Source: Sphingopyxis sp. MSC1_008
GTDB lineage: Bacteria > Pseudomonadota > Alphaproteobacteria > Sphingomonadales > Sphingomonadaceae
Direction of reading: 5' to 3'
DNA: 64,000 nt
Assembly (NCBI RefSeq): GCF_023197165.1
Contig: NZ_JALPRD010000001.1
Span: forward strand, 310,001-374,000
Position numbers and translations under genes: made by a program. The notes beneath the pieces were generated by a model. The model worked only from the letters and a program-made list of their open reading frames with translations. It ran no database searches and was not told the DNA's origin. Shown piece after piece: positions 45,863 to 54,770 of this stretch; position 1 is the stretch's first letter; every line of letters starts with the position of its first letter.

Positions 45863-45932
45863 TGTAATTATTCCCTGGATAGGCCGAGCGCGCCGCCTTT
45901 CGGCAGCGTGCCCGGTCGTCAATTATGTGGGA

Positions 45933-46127
45933 TTAGCGCGCGAGCGCCGGACGCAGAGCGGGCCGCATCGTCAGGGCGGCAAGCCGCTCCTTCACCGCGA
46001 GCTTGAGCGTTTTCAGGCGCAGCAGGCGGACCGGGTCGGCGCCGCGCCGGCGCACCTCGCGGCGCTCGGCATCGTCGAGCTGGCTGTGCAGCACGGTCAG
46101 GCGATAAAGATTGGGATTCAAAGTCAT
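45933..46127 (-). CDS. YdcH/DUF465-like small protein
   Basis: A 64-residue basic, fully helical protein: 'LYRLTVLHSQLDDAERREVRRRGADPVRLLRLKTLKLAVKERLAAL'. The H.xLD..I......PD...L..LK..KL..K..L pattern is that of the YdcH (DUF465) family, short coiled-coil proteins of unknown function. GGAGGCCC precedes the ATG at 46127. It lies 70 bases upstream of terC on the same strand. Confidence 0.82.
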   Translation of the reverse strand: MTLNPNLYRLTVLHSQLDDAERREVRRRGADPVRLLRLKTLKLAVKERLAALTMRPALRPALAR

Positions 46128-46367
46128 AAAAGGGCCTCCTGATTGAAAATCAAGCAGGTGACGCCGATGCCGGGACCCCGGAAACAGGGGGGAGATAGGG
46201 CCAGAGCATCGGGGTCACCCGATGCGGTCCGACATCACGTGGCGGGAAATATCCCGCCGACGCCAGAGGGGCCCGGCCCGCATTTCTTTTATTTAGGGTG
46301 CCGTCCCGCGGCTTGCAAGTCCCCTCGCCGCCCGCCACGCTGCAAGCGGCGCAGGAGGAAGGTTCGA

Positions 46368-47135
46368 ATGAGCGTTTTTGTCGATAAGGATGGCCCTGTC
46401 ACGATCGTCACCATTGACCGCCCGGCGCGCCGCAACGCCGTCGATCCCGATACCGCCGTCGCCTTGCGAAACGCCTTCGCGGCCTTTGCCGCCGACGAGA
46501 GCGCACGGATCGCGATCCTGACTGGCAGCGACGGGCATTTCTGCGCAGGCTTCGACCTCAATGCCGTCGGCACATCGCGCTACGACCCCGACGGACCCGG
46601 CCCGATGGGGCCGACGCGGATGCTGCTCGAAAAGCCGGTGATCGCCGCGGTCGAGGGCCATGCCGTCGCCGGCGGGCTCGAACTCGCGCTGTGGTGCGAC
46701 CTGCGCGTCGCGGCGGCGAGCGCGGTGTTCGGCGTCTATTGCCGCCGTTGGGGCGTGCCGCTGATCGACGGCGGCACCGTGCGCCTGCCGCGCATCGTCG
46801 GGCAGGGCCGCGCGCTCGACATGATCTTGACCGGCCGCCCCGTCGCCGCCGACGAGGCGCAGCGCATCGGCCTTGCCGACCGCATTGTGCCCGATGGCAG
46901 GGCGCTCGAAGCAGCGATCGAGCTGGCCAAACAAATCGCGGCTTTCCCGCAAATCTGCATGAACAGCGACCGGCTCAGCGCCTATCGCCAATGGGATTTC
47001 GATATCGAAGGCGCACTTGCGCACGAAGCGCGCGCCGGGGTCGCCCCCTTGCGCGAAGGCGCGGCGGTGGGGGCCAAACGCTTTACCGAGGGCGCGGGTC
47101 GCGGCGGCAGCTTTGCAGCCTTCAAAGGAGAGTGA
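46368..47135 (+). CDS. Enoyl-CoA hydratase/isomerase family protein
   Basis: A 255-residue crotonase-fold protein. The oxyanion-hole elements are 'GSDGHFCAGFDL' and 'EGHAVAGGLELALWCDLRVAA'. 'GVYCRRWGVPLIDGGTVRLPRIVGQGRALDMILTGRPV' spans the active-site helix; the pair of catalytic glutamates of true enoyl-CoA hydratases is not obvious there, so the reaction (hydration, isomerisation or other) is open. The start is ATG 46368 behind a strong AGGAGGAAGG. The gene is isolated; the 240 bases upstream contain G/C-rich hairpins but no other gene. Confidence 0.9.
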   Translation: MSVFVDKDGPVTIVTIDRPARRNAVDPDTAVALRNAFAAFAADESARIAILTGSDGHFCAGFDLNAVGTSRYDPDGPGPMGPTRMLLEKPVIAAVEGHAVAGGLELALWCDLRVAAASAVFGVYCRRWGVPLIDGGTVRLPRIVGQGRALDMILTGRPVAADEAQRIGLADRIVPDGRALEAAIELAKQIAAFPQICMNSDRLSAYRQWDFDIEGALAHEARAGVAPLREGAAVGAKRFTEGAGRGGSFAAFKGE

Positions 47136-47339
47136 GGACGGAGATATGGGTTGCGGCGCGGCTCTTTTCCGCATCGCAAAAAAGGACAAGGCGGCCCCCC
47201 GGGGGCAAGCCCGGGGAGCCGAAGTGGGAGGGGCATATCGGCGTGCGTGTGACGTCCACACTTTGCGGAACGCGTGGGGCGTCAGGGCTGATGAGTATGT
47301 TAGCGCCACGCGATGCCGGCGGTGGAAGCGGACCCGCGA

Positions 47340-48164
47340 TCAATCAATTCGATTGAAATGCGTCGTTTCCAATTTTTGACAATTGTCGGCGGACCAGACA
47401 ATCGTTTCGGTCATGGATTTCATATCCTTGGCGACGGTATAGACGCGCGTCGATACCCGCGTTCCGGCCTTTCCCAGTGTCATGACCAATGTGTCCGGCG
47501 CCGGCTGACGCAAGGCGACACTGTCGATGAAATCCATATTGCCGGTGATCGGTACGGGGACGCCATCAAGAGCGGCGGTCGATTCCGAATGCTTGCTGGA
47601 GCCGTCCGGCGCGACGATTTCCACGCGCGTTGTCCATTTTCCGTCCTGCGATGGGTGGAACGTCATCGTGACCCGTTGAGGGCGTTCCTTTTCCGGCATG
47701 AGCGATGCGTCAAGCGACCAGCTTCCGACCAGCGGTAACTGCCTGGATGCGGCGCTGTAACTGGCGTTCGGGGTTCCGGCTTGATCGGCCGAAGGAGCGG
47801 CTGCGACCATTAATCCAACGGCAGCCATGGGTATTGCGATGAGCATGACGATCATTCCTTTCGAGCCGCGAACCCCGACGGTTGCGGTGTGCGCCAAGTC
47901 CTTCCCGTCGGGGCGCTGTTTCGAAAGATCGATATTTTCGTCACAAGTTTTTTGGAGGTTCAGGAGGCGCGCCAATTCGCGGCTGCTGCCGACCCCCGTC
48001 TTGCGCCGGGCGGAACGCAAACGCTCGTTAATCGACGTTTCCGAGCGGCCCAGACGCGCAGCAATGGTCTTTACCGTATGCCCGGCGACCAACAGTCCAA
48101 GAATTTCCATTTCCCGGTCAGTGAGGCATGCGGTCAAGCCGGGAGCAGGTCCATTGGCAGACAT
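47340..48164 (-). CDS. Membrane-anchored LuxR-type regulator
   Basis: A 274-residue protein combining a cytoplasmic N-terminal LuxR/FixJ-type helix-turn-helix (about residues 12-70: 'LTDREMEILGLLVAGHTVKTIAARLGRSETSINERLRSARRKTGV'), one transmembrane helix (about 103-123, 'GMIVMLIAIPMAAVGLMVAAA') and a beta-rich periplasmic domain of about 140 residues ('LVGSWSLDASLMPEKERPQRVTMTFHPSQDGKWTTRVEIVAPDGSS'). There is no receiver or kinase, so it is a one-component transmembrane regulator in the manner of ToxR or CadC, but with a LuxR-type head. The inverted repeat at 48201-48217 is a candidate autoregulatory site. Confidence 0.82.
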   Translation of the reverse strand: MSANGPAPGLTACLTDREMEILGLLVAGHTVKTIAARLGRSETSINERLRSARRKTGVGSSRELARLLNLQKTCDENIDLSKQRPDGKDLAHTATVGVRGSKGMIVMLIAIPMAAVGLMVAAAPSADQAGTPNASYSAASRQLPLVGSWSLDASLMPEKERPQRVTMTFHPSQDGKWTTRVEIVAPDGSSKHSESTAALDGVPVPITGNMDFIDSVALRQPAPDTLVMTLGKAGTRVSTRVYTVAKDMKSMTETIVWSADNCQKLETTHFNRID

Positions 48165-48200
48165 GTCTTTTTGCTCACCACAACCTCACGAACAGGTCCA

Positions 48201-48217
48201 TCCCAATTTATTTGGGA
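48201..48217. promoter_or_regulatory. Inverted repeat upstream of LuxR-type regulator
   Basis: TCCCAA-TTTAT-TTGGGA, perfect 6-bp arms, 37-53 bases upstream of the regulator start at 48164. Position and symmetry suit an operator for a dimeric LuxR-type protein. The remainder of the gap to 48375 shows no gene. Confidence 0.4.
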
Positions 48218-48375
48218 AACGGCAACGGGGCCAGATCGAGCATTGAAGGAACGCGCGTTGGAACATCGTCGGCGCCATGATCCGGGAGAACAATCTCACC
48301 CCGATTCGACGAACCGGTCTGCGTCCGCAAATGACTGCGGCGCCGGTGCCACCCATCCGGGTTCCGCGTCTCCGC

Positions 48376-49689
48376 TTATTTCTTCGCCATCAGCTTCAAA
48401 GTCATCGCGGTCAGCGCCTCCGTCGCGGTCGAGATGACCGCGGGTGCGTCGGGCGCCCAGAAGGGCGAGTGCAGGCTGGGCAAAGCCCGCCCTTCCTTCT
48501 TTGCCGCGTCATATTCGGCCTGCGGAACCCCGCCGACCCAGACGATCAGGCTCTTGATGCTCTTGTCCTCGCGCCCAAAGCGGCTGAAATCCTCGCCGCC
48601 CATCACCGGCGGCATCTGCACGACGCGGTCGTCGCCGAAGCTGTTTTTCAGATACGCCGCCATCTCCTCGGTGAATTCGGGGGTGTTATAGGTCGACGGC
48701 GTATATTCATTCTTGTCGATGCTCACGACGGGCATCTTGTCGTCGGGGATGCCCGCGGCGATCGCTTCGCCCTTCGCGATGCGCGCGATGCCGTCGAGAA
48801 GATGGTCGCGCACTTCGTCGCTATAGCTGCGAACGGTCAGCTGGAGCTTCGCTTCGTCCGAAATGATATTGTGCTTCGCCCCGGCATGGAAGCTGCCGAC
48901 GGTCACCACCGCGCTGTCGAGCGGGCTGATCTCGCGCGCGACGAGCGTTTGCAACGCGCCGACGATGCGGCTCGCGAGCACGATCGGATCCTTCGTCGTC
49001 TGCGGATAGGCGCCGTGACCACCCACCCCCTTCACCGTGATGTCGACGCTGTCGACATTGGCGAGTGCATAGCCCGGCGTGTAGCCGATCTTGCCTGCGG
49101 GGAACTGCGCCGCGTCATGGAACGCCAGCACATATTGCGGCTTGGGAAAGCGCGTGTAGAGCCCGTCGGCGAGCATCATCCGCGCGCCCGCGCCGCGTTC
49201 CTCGGCGGGCTGGCCGATCATCACCAGCGTGCCCGACCATTTGGCCTTGTTCGCCGCCATCAGCCGCGCGACGCCGACCCATGCGGTCATGTGCGTATCG
49301 TGCCCGCACGCGTGCATCACGCCAGTTTCGACGCCCTCTTTCGTGGTCACGCGTATCTTCGACGCGCCGGGCAGCCCCGTCTGTTCGGTGACGGGCAGGC
49401 CGTCCATGTCGGCGCGTACCAGCACGACCGGCCCAGGGCCATTTTCCATCACCGCGACGATGCCGGTGCCCCCGACCTTTTCGGTGACCTTATACCCCAG
49501 CTTGCGCGCTTCGGCGGCGAGGATGCCCGCCGAGCGGACTTCCATGAAGCTGAGTTCGGGGTTTGCGTGCAAATCCTTGTAGATCGCCATCAGCGATGGC
49601 ATCTGCTTTTCGACCTCGCCGCCAAGCGTTTGCGCCGCGGCAGGCGAAGCAAGAGCCAGCGCCGCGGCGCCCGTCCACAAAATTCGCAT
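48376..49689 (-). CDS. M20 family amidohydrolase/peptidase
   Basis: A 437-residue exported metallohydrolase (signal peptide ILWTGAAALALASPAAAQ) of the M20D amidohydrolase/hippurate hydrolase type. Metal and catalytic elements are 'RADMDGLPV', 'MHACGHDTHMT', 'GQPAEERGAGA' and 'MGGEDFSRF'. The dimerisation domain includes 'GGHGAYPQTTKDPI'. Such enzymes cleave N-acyl amino acids or dipeptides. A periplasmic location fits the peptide-scavenging set in this window. Confidence 0.94.
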   Translation of the reverse strand: MRILWTGAAALALASPAAAQTLGGEVEKQMPSLMAIYKDLHANPELSFMEVRSAGILAAEARKLGYKVTEKVGGTGIVAVMENGPGPVVLVRADMDGLPVTEQTGLPGASKIRVTTKEGVETGVMHACGHDTHMTAWVGVARLMAANKAKWSGTLVMIGQPAEERGAGARMMLADGLYTRFPKPQYVLAFHDAAQFPAGKIGYTPGYALANVDSVDITVKGVGGHGAYPQTTKDPIVLASRIVGALQTLVAREISPLDSAVVTVGSFHAGAKHNIISDEAKLQLTVRSYSDEVRDHLLDGIARIAKGEAIAAGIPDDKMPVVSIDKNEYTPSTYNTPEFTEEMAAYLKNSFGDDRVVQMPPVMGGEDFSRFGREDKSIKSLIVWVGGVPQAEYDAAKKEGRALPSLHSPFWAPDAPAVISTATEALTAMTLKLMAKK

Positions 49690-49710
49690 GCTAATTCCCC
49701 TGTGTTCTTG

Positions 49711-50355
49711 TCAGCTCGCCGGGACCAGTTCGATCACGTCGATCAAGGATTCATATGCCGGCGCGGGCAGCACGAGCCGCCAGCGATTGTCGCCGATCCG
49801 CTCGACCAGCCCCGCCATGTCGCGCATCCGGTCGCTGCCGTAATTGACCGCCATCTTCTCGTCGCCAAGTTCGAGCGTGCCGAGAAAAATCTGCCGCTTC
49901 AGATTGTCGGGAAAAATAAGGCCGACGGGCCGCTGCGACCCCGAAATCTTGGTCAGGCTCGACAATCCCTGTTCGGGCGCGACGCGGCACCGGAACCAGC
50001 CATATGCGACATAGGACAGGCCGCTGCGCCCCTGCGCGCCGACCTTGACCGTCCGGCACTGGTAATCGCCCGCGGGCAAATGCGGATTGGGTAAGGCCGC
50101 CATCGGTTGCAGCAGCACGCCCTCGCGATCGATGTCGGCGCCGAAGCCTTTCGCGCGCGCATCGGCCAGCGCCGCCTGCCAGCTGCTGTACCAGCCGCGA
50201 ATGCGCTCCTTGTCGGCATCGGTCGCCGTCGCGCGCCAGCTTCCCGTCTCGTCCGGCGGCGCGTCGGCCGCCGATGGCGGCACCGGCGGCACGGTACGGC
50301 AAGCACTTAAGGTGACGCCCAGCGCCACCGCCAAAACCCATATGGTGCGACCCAT
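49711..50355 (-). CDS. DUF4893 lipoprotein
   Basis: A 214-residue lipoprotein (WVLAVALGVTLSAC). The mature domain ('WRATATDADKERIRGWYSSWQAALADARAKGFGADIDREGVLLQP...GDYQCRTVKVG' with a conserved paired-Cys region and 'WFRCRV') matches DUF4893, a sphingomonad-rich family of unknown function. The start is the ATG at 50355, with GAGAAGAAGAG upstream. It ends 21 bases before the M20 gene start, so co-transcription is likely. Confidence 0.85.
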   Translation of the reverse strand: MGRTIWVLAVALGVTLSACRTVPPVPPSAADAPPDETGSWRATATDADKERIRGWYSSWQAALADARAKGFGADIDREGVLLQPMAALPNPHLPAGDYQCRTVKVGAQGRSGLSYVAYGWFRCRVAPEQGLSSLTKISGSQRPVGLIFPDNLKRQIFLGTLELGDEKMAVNYGSDRMRDMAGLVERIGDNRWRLVLPAPAYESLIDVIELVPAS

Positions 50356-50430
50356 GATTCTCTTCTTCTCCCCGGCCCCTCTACCGTTAACCTTAGGAGG
50401 GCGAAGGAGATTGCTCAAGGGCGCAGCCGG

Positions 50431-51216
50431 TCAGGCGGCCGTCCAGCCGCCGTCGACGCTGAGGTTCGCGCCGGTGATGTTGGCCGCCTCGTCGCGGGTC
50501 AGGAAGGATGCGATCGCCGCGACCTGTTCGACGGTCACGAACTGCTTCGTCGGCTGACCCGCCAGCAGCACGTCGTTGATGACCTGTTCGCGCGTCATGT
50601 TCCGCGCCTTCATCGTGTCGGGGATCTGGTTCTCGACGAGCGGCGTCCAGACATAGCCGGGGCTGATGCAATTCACGGTGATGCCCGCGTCGGCGACTTC
50701 GAGCGCGACGGTCTTGGTGAGGCCCGCAAGCCCGTGCTTGGCCGTGACATAGGCCGATTTGAACGGCGAGGCGACGAGCGAGTGCGCCGACGCCGTGGCG
50801 ATGATCCGTCCCCACTTCTTCTTGCGCATGACGGGGACGGCATGGCGGATCGTGTGGAACGCGGCGGTCAGGTTAAGCGCGATGATCATGTCCCATTTCT
50901 CGACCGGGAAATCCTCGACCGGCGAAACGAACTGCATGCCGGCATTGTTGACGAGAATATCGACCCCGCCAAAATCCTTTTCGGCACGTTTGAACATCTC
51001 TTCCATCTGCTCGGGCTTCGTCAGGTCGGCGCCGTCATAGGCAGCCTTCCCGCCGCTGATCGCTTCCAGCCCCTTGCGCTCGGCTTCGATCGCGTCGGCG
51101 TCACCGAAGCCGTTGATGATGATCGACGCGCCCTCGGCGGCAAAGGTCTTGGCAATGCCGAGCCCGATTCCCGAGGTCGATCCGGTGACGAGAGCGGTCT
51201 TTCCTGTGAGGCGCAT
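50431..51216 (-). CDS. bdhA: 3-hydroxybutyrate dehydrogenase
   Basis: A 261-residue SDR that oxidises D-3-hydroxybutyrate to acetoacetate with NAD+, a step in polyhydroxybutyrate breakdown. It has TGSTSGIG, NNAGMQFVSPVEDFP and the group-specific 'ATASAHSLVASPFKSAYVTAKHGLAGLTKTVALE' including the Ser/Tyr/Lys triad, plus 'ISPGYVWTPLVENQI' and a C-terminal 'ITGANLSVDGGWTAA'. This combination separates 3-HBDH from general SDRs. The next gene upstream on the strand, a patatin lipase, ends 31 bases before it. Confidence 0.94.
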   Translation of the reverse strand: MRLTGKTALVTGSTSGIGLGIAKTFAAEGASIIINGFGDADAIEAERKGLEAISGGKAAYDGADLTKPEQMEEMFKRAEKDFGGVDILVNNAGMQFVSPVEDFPVEKWDMIIALNLTAAFHTIRHAVPVMRKKKWGRIIATASAHSLVASPFKSAYVTAKHGLAGLTKTVALEVADAGITVNCISPGYVWTPLVENQIPDTMKARNMTREQVINDVLLAGQPTKQFVTVEQVAAIASFLTRDEAANITGANLSVDGGWTAA

Positions 51217-51247
51217 GTGAAGATCCTTTTCATGGGGGAGAGGCTAT

Positions 51248-52429
51248 TCAGGAAACGTCGAGTTCGGTCTTTGGTCGCAATGCATTCGATTGCACTGCGA
51301 AGCTATCCGACCGCCCTTCGGCGATGCTGTCGGCGAGCAGGTGGCCGTCCTTCATCGCAGCCTCGACCGCATCGCGCCCGAGCGCCCAATTGACCTCCAT
51401 CGTCGAGCGCGAAAATTCGAAGTCGCGCGCGCCCGTCTGCCATTTGGGCGGTTCGTGAATCAACTGGACGACGTTGAGCGCCTTGCAGTCGACCATTTTG
51501 CGGACCGCCTTGACCTCCGACAGGTCGGCGAACTCGGGCGGCAGTTTCTGCAGCATCCGGTCGATCAGCCGGTGCTCCTTGCGCCGCCGCACCAGCCCGT
51601 CCGAAATGCGGCGCGTGCGGCTGGAAAAGCGGATGTCCTTTTCGCGCGACCAGGCTTCCTCCATGTCGTGCGGCCGATCGCCGCGCGCGGGGAACAGGTC
51701 GACCTGGAACACCAGCATATCCTCGTTCGCCGATTCGACCACATGTTCGAGCGGCGTGTTCGATACGAGCCCGCCGTCCCAATACCAGTTGCCGTCAATC
51801 TCGACTGGCGGGAGCCCGGGCGGCAGTGCGCCCGAGGCGAGGATATGCCGTGCATCGAGCGTTTCTAGTTTCGTATCGAAATAGCGGAAATTGCCCGTCT
51901 CGACCGCGACCGCGCCGACCGACAGCCGCACCTTGCCGTTGTTCACGCGGTCCCAGTCGACCAGCCGGTCGAGCGTGGCGACCAGCGGCGCGGTATCGTA
52001 GAAGCTGACGGCTTCGGGCGTCTGCCGTTCGGCAAAGGCGGGCGGCGGGAAACGCGGGATGAAAAAGCCGGGGACGCCAAAGGCCATCACCTGCCCCGCC
52101 GCGGCCATATGCGTCCACTCGCGCGCCCAGTCGGCGTCGGCGGTCGGGAGCGAGGGCAGCGCCGACGACACGCCTTCCCAGAATTCGCGCATCTTGCCTA
52201 CGGCCTGATCGCGTTCGTTTCCGGCGATGATTGCGGCGTTGACCGCGCCGATCGAAATCCCCGCGACCCAGTCGAGTTCGATACCGAGATCGATCAGCGC
52301 CTCATACACCCCCGCCTGGAACGCGCCGAGCGCACCGCCGCCCTGCAGGACGAGTACGACGAGGTCGGGAAGCGGAAGCGCGGCGCGGGCGGAACGGCGG
52401 GGCATGGACTCGGGGATCCTTTGGTTCAC
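51248..52429 (-). CDS. Patatin-like phospholipase, DUF3734 type
   Basis: A 393-residue patatin-fold acyl hydrolase: oxyanion-hole GGGALGAFQAG, nucleophile elbow GISIGA (Ser), and catalytic Asp in WDGGLVSNTP. The C-terminal part ('RMLQKLPPEF', 'VVQLIHEPPKWQTGARDFEFSRSTMEVNW') is the DUF3734 extension found in proteins next to 3-hydroxybutyrate dehydrogenase. Context suggests a role in PHB granule or lipid turnover. It is transcribed in tandem with bdhA. Confidence 0.92.
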   Translation of the reverse strand: MNQRIPESMPRRSARAALPLPDLVVLVLQGGGALGAFQAGVYEALIDLGIELDWVAGISIGAVNAAIIAGNERDQAVGKMREFWEGVSSALPSLPTADADWAREWTHMAAAGQVMAFGVPGFFIPRFPPPAFAERQTPEAVSFYDTAPLVATLDRLVDWDRVNNGKVRLSVGAVAVETGNFRYFDTKLETLDARHILASGALPPGLPPVEIDGNWYWDGGLVSNTPLEHVVESANEDMLVFQVDLFPARGDRPHDMEEAWSREKDIRFSSRTRRISDGLVRRRKEHRLIDRMLQKLPPEFADLSEVKAVRKMVDCKALNVVQLIHEPPKWQTGARDFEFSRSTMEVNWALGRDAVEAAMKDGHLLADSIAEGRSDSFAVQSNALRPKTELDVS

Positions 52430-52562
52430 GAGAGGCTGGCAGATTTGTGCACCGCAACACAGACTATTGCAATGGCTCGATTATATGCGAAGCCCCTTCC
52501 AATTGCCCGGCGCTGCTGTAACTATCATAGTGGAACGAGCCTTTTACCGGTGGAGAAGCCCC

Positions 52563-53468
52563 ATGCGCCTCGACGATTATGATCCCGGCGACGATATTCG
52601 CGATCTGGGACAGAGCGGGGGCGGCTTCAGGGGTGGCGGAGGTGGTGGTCTCGGCGGGCTGCTCATCGGATTTCTCCCGATGCTGCTTGGGCGCAAGATG
52701 GGCTGCGGCACGATCCTGCTGATCGGCGTGGCCGCCTTTTTCCTGCTCGGCCCCGGCGCCAACATGCTCAGCAGCGGGAGCGGCACGACCGATCCCATGG
52801 CCGACAGCCGCGGCGCCAATACGCAGGCTTGCGACACCGAGGGCGAACGCTTCGCGTGCAACGTCTTCAGCTCGACGAACAAATTCTGGGGCACGCAGAT
52901 CAACGGCTATCAAGAACCGAAACTGCGCTTTTTCACCAATCGCAACGAATCGGGCTGCGGCGCGGCGCAGGCCGCGATGGGGCCGTTCTATTGCCCTGCC
53001 GATCAGGGCATCTATCTCGACACCGCCTTCTTTAGCGAACTCGCGCAGCGGTTTGGCGCCGCCGGCGATGCTGCGCAGGCCTATGTCGTTGCGCACGAAG
53101 TCGGTCACCATATCCAGACGGTCAGCGGCATTTCGGAGCAGGTCCGCCGCGCCCAACAACGCGCCTCGCAAGCCGAAGGCAATGCGTTGCAGGTCCGTAT
53201 GGAATTGCAGGCCGATTGCTACGCAGGTGTCTGGGCCGCACGCGCCAGGAACAGCGCGGGCCAGCCGGTCATGGAAGAGGGCGACATGGAAGAGGCAATG
53301 CGCGCCGCCAATGCGATCGGCGACGACACGCTGATGCGCTCGGCGGGGCAGCGGCCGGTGCCCGAAAGCTTTACCCACGGGACGAGCGAGCAACGTATGA
53401 GCTGGCTGCGCCGCGGCCTGCAGTCGGGGGATCCGCGCCAGTGCGACGCGTTCGGCGCGGCCGGCTGA
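52563..53468 (+). CDS. YpfJ-type zinc metallopeptidase
   Basis: A 301-residue membrane-anchored protein: a short Asp/Gly-rich cytoplasmic N-terminus (GGGFRGGGGGGLGG), one transmembrane helix (about 48-65), and a periplasmic metallopeptidase domain with VAHEVGHHIQ (HExxH zinc site) and a later 'ELQADCYAGVWA' carrying the third ligand. This is the neutral zinc metallopeptidase (YpfJ) family of unknown substrate. The start is ATG 52563, after TGGAGAAG. Its 3' end overlaps the next gene by 28 bases. Confidence 0.92.
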   Translation: MRLDDYDPGDDIRDLGQSGGGFRGGGGGGLGGLLIGFLPMLLGRKMGCGTILLIGVAAFFLLGPGANMLSSGSGTTDPMADSRGANTQACDTEGERFACNVFSSTNKFWGTQINGYQEPKLRFFTNRNESGCGAAQAAMGPFYCPADQGIYLDTAFFSELAQRFGAAGDAAQAYVVAHEVGHHIQTVSGISEQVRRAQQRASQAEGNALQVRMELQADCYAGVWAARARNSAGQPVMEEGDMEEAMRAANAIGDDTLMRSAGQRPVPESFTHGTSEQRMSWLRRGLQSGDPRQCDAFGAAG

Positions 53469-54724
53469 TCGCGGCGCTGGCGGCGGCACTCGCCGCGGCG
53501 CCCGCGTCGGCCGAAACCCTTTATGTCCAGGCCGGGCGGCTGATCGACGGCGTGTCGAACGAGGTCCACACCGGCCAGTGCATCACCGTCGAGGCGGAGC
53601 GTGTCAAGGCGGTCGGCGCGTGCGGAAAGGCACCCGATGGCGCGAAAGTAATCGACTGGTCGGGCTTTACCGTCCTTCCCGGCCTGATCGACCTCCACAC
53701 CCACCTCGCCGACCTCGGCCAGAGCGCCGACCTTGCCGCACCGATGAAAGCGTCGCCCGCCGAAACCGCGCTCGTCGGCGCGCGCAACGCGCGCGTCACG
53801 CTCGAAGCGGGTTTTACAAGCGTGCGCGACGTCGGCACCTATCGCGGCCTGACCGACGTTACGCTGCGCAATGCGATCGAGCGCGGCGACGTGCCCGGGC
53901 CGCGCATGTGGGTCGCGGGCGCCTATCTCACGATCCCGAAAGGCGGCGGCGAGCTGAACGGCGTGGTTCCGAACGAACAGCTACCGCCCGACATGCGCCT
54001 CGGCGTCGCGGCGACGCCCGAGGAAGCGGCGGCGAAGACGACGTACCTGCTCGACCATGGCGCCGACTTCATCAAGACGATCGCGACCGGCGCGGTGCTG
54101 GCGATCGGCACCGAGCCCGGCGCGCCCGAAATGACCGTCGAGCAACTGCGCGCGGTTGTGAAGGTCGCGCATGCGCGGGGCAAGAAGGTCACCGCGCATG
54201 CGCACGGTGCGATCGGCATCCAGAACGCGATCAACGCGGGGGTCGACAGTATCGAACATGCGAGCCTTGCCGACGAGGCGACGCTGCGGCTTGCGAAGAA
54301 GCACGGCACCTGGCTCGCGATGGACATCTACAACGGCACCTACATCGACGATGTCGGCACCAAGGAAGGCTGGCCCGAGGAGTATCTGCGCAAGAACCGC
54401 GAGACGACCGATGCGCAGCGCGCCGCTTTCCGCCGGGCGGTCGAGCTGGGCGTCAATATCGGTTATGCGACCGACGCGGGGGTCTATCCGCACGGGCTCA
54501 ACGCACGTCAGTTCCGCAACATGGTCAAATACGGGATGACGCCGATGCAGGCGATCCAGTCCGCCACCGGGCGCGCCGCAATCGAAATGGGGCGCGACGA
54601 TGTTGGCGCGATCGTTCCGGGCCGCTATGCCGATTTCGTCGTGGTAAAGGCCGACCCGCTCGCCGACATCAGCGTCCTCGAAAAGATCGATCATGTGATG
54701 AAGGGCGGCGTGCTGATCCGTTAG
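53441..54724 (+). CDS. Secreted amidohydrolase, Xaa-Pro dipeptidase-like
   Basis: A 427-residue exported amidohydrolase (Arg-rich start, then LIAALAAALAAAPASAE). The metal-site residues are complete: DLHTHLAD, the Lys in FIKTIATG, VTAHAHG, SIEHASLAD and the Asp in GYATDAGVYPHG. The C-terminal 'GAIVPGRYADFVVVKADPLADI' completes the fold. Close types hydrolyse Xaa-Pro or other dipeptides. The start is a GTG at 53441 inside the metallopeptidase gene; no ATG fits the signal peptide. It contrasts with the metal-less paralogue at 21.7 kb. Confidence 0.92.
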   Translation: MRRVRRGRLIAALAAALAAAPASAETLYVQAGRLIDGVSNEVHTGQCITVEAERVKAVGACGKAPDGAKVIDWSGFTVLPGLIDLHTHLADLGQSADLAAPMKASPAETALVGARNARVTLEAGFTSVRDVGTYRGLTDVTLRNAIERGDVPGPRMWVAGAYLTIPKGGGELNGVVPNEQLPPDMRLGVAATPEEAAAKTTYLLDHGADFIKTIATGAVLAIGTEPGAPEMTVEQLRAVVKVAHARGKKVTAHAHGAIGIQNAINAGVDSIEHASLADEATLRLAKKHGTWLAMDIYNGTYIDDVGTKEGWPEEYLRKNRETTDAQRAAFRRAVELGVNIGYATDAGVYPHGLNARQFRNMVKYGMTPMQAIQSATGRAAIEMGRDDVGAIVPGRYADFVVVKADPLADISVLEKIDHVMKGGVLIR

Positions 54725-54770
54725 CGGCCGGATCCGATTATTTCATTCAACGAAGAGATGGTCATCGACT

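Noticed and set aside
45863..45932. Possible manganese (yybP-ykoY) riboswitch before terC
   Set aside because: The leader is only about 70 bases long before the next gene and lacks the conserved GGGGAGUAG-type core; only G/C-rich hairpins are present.
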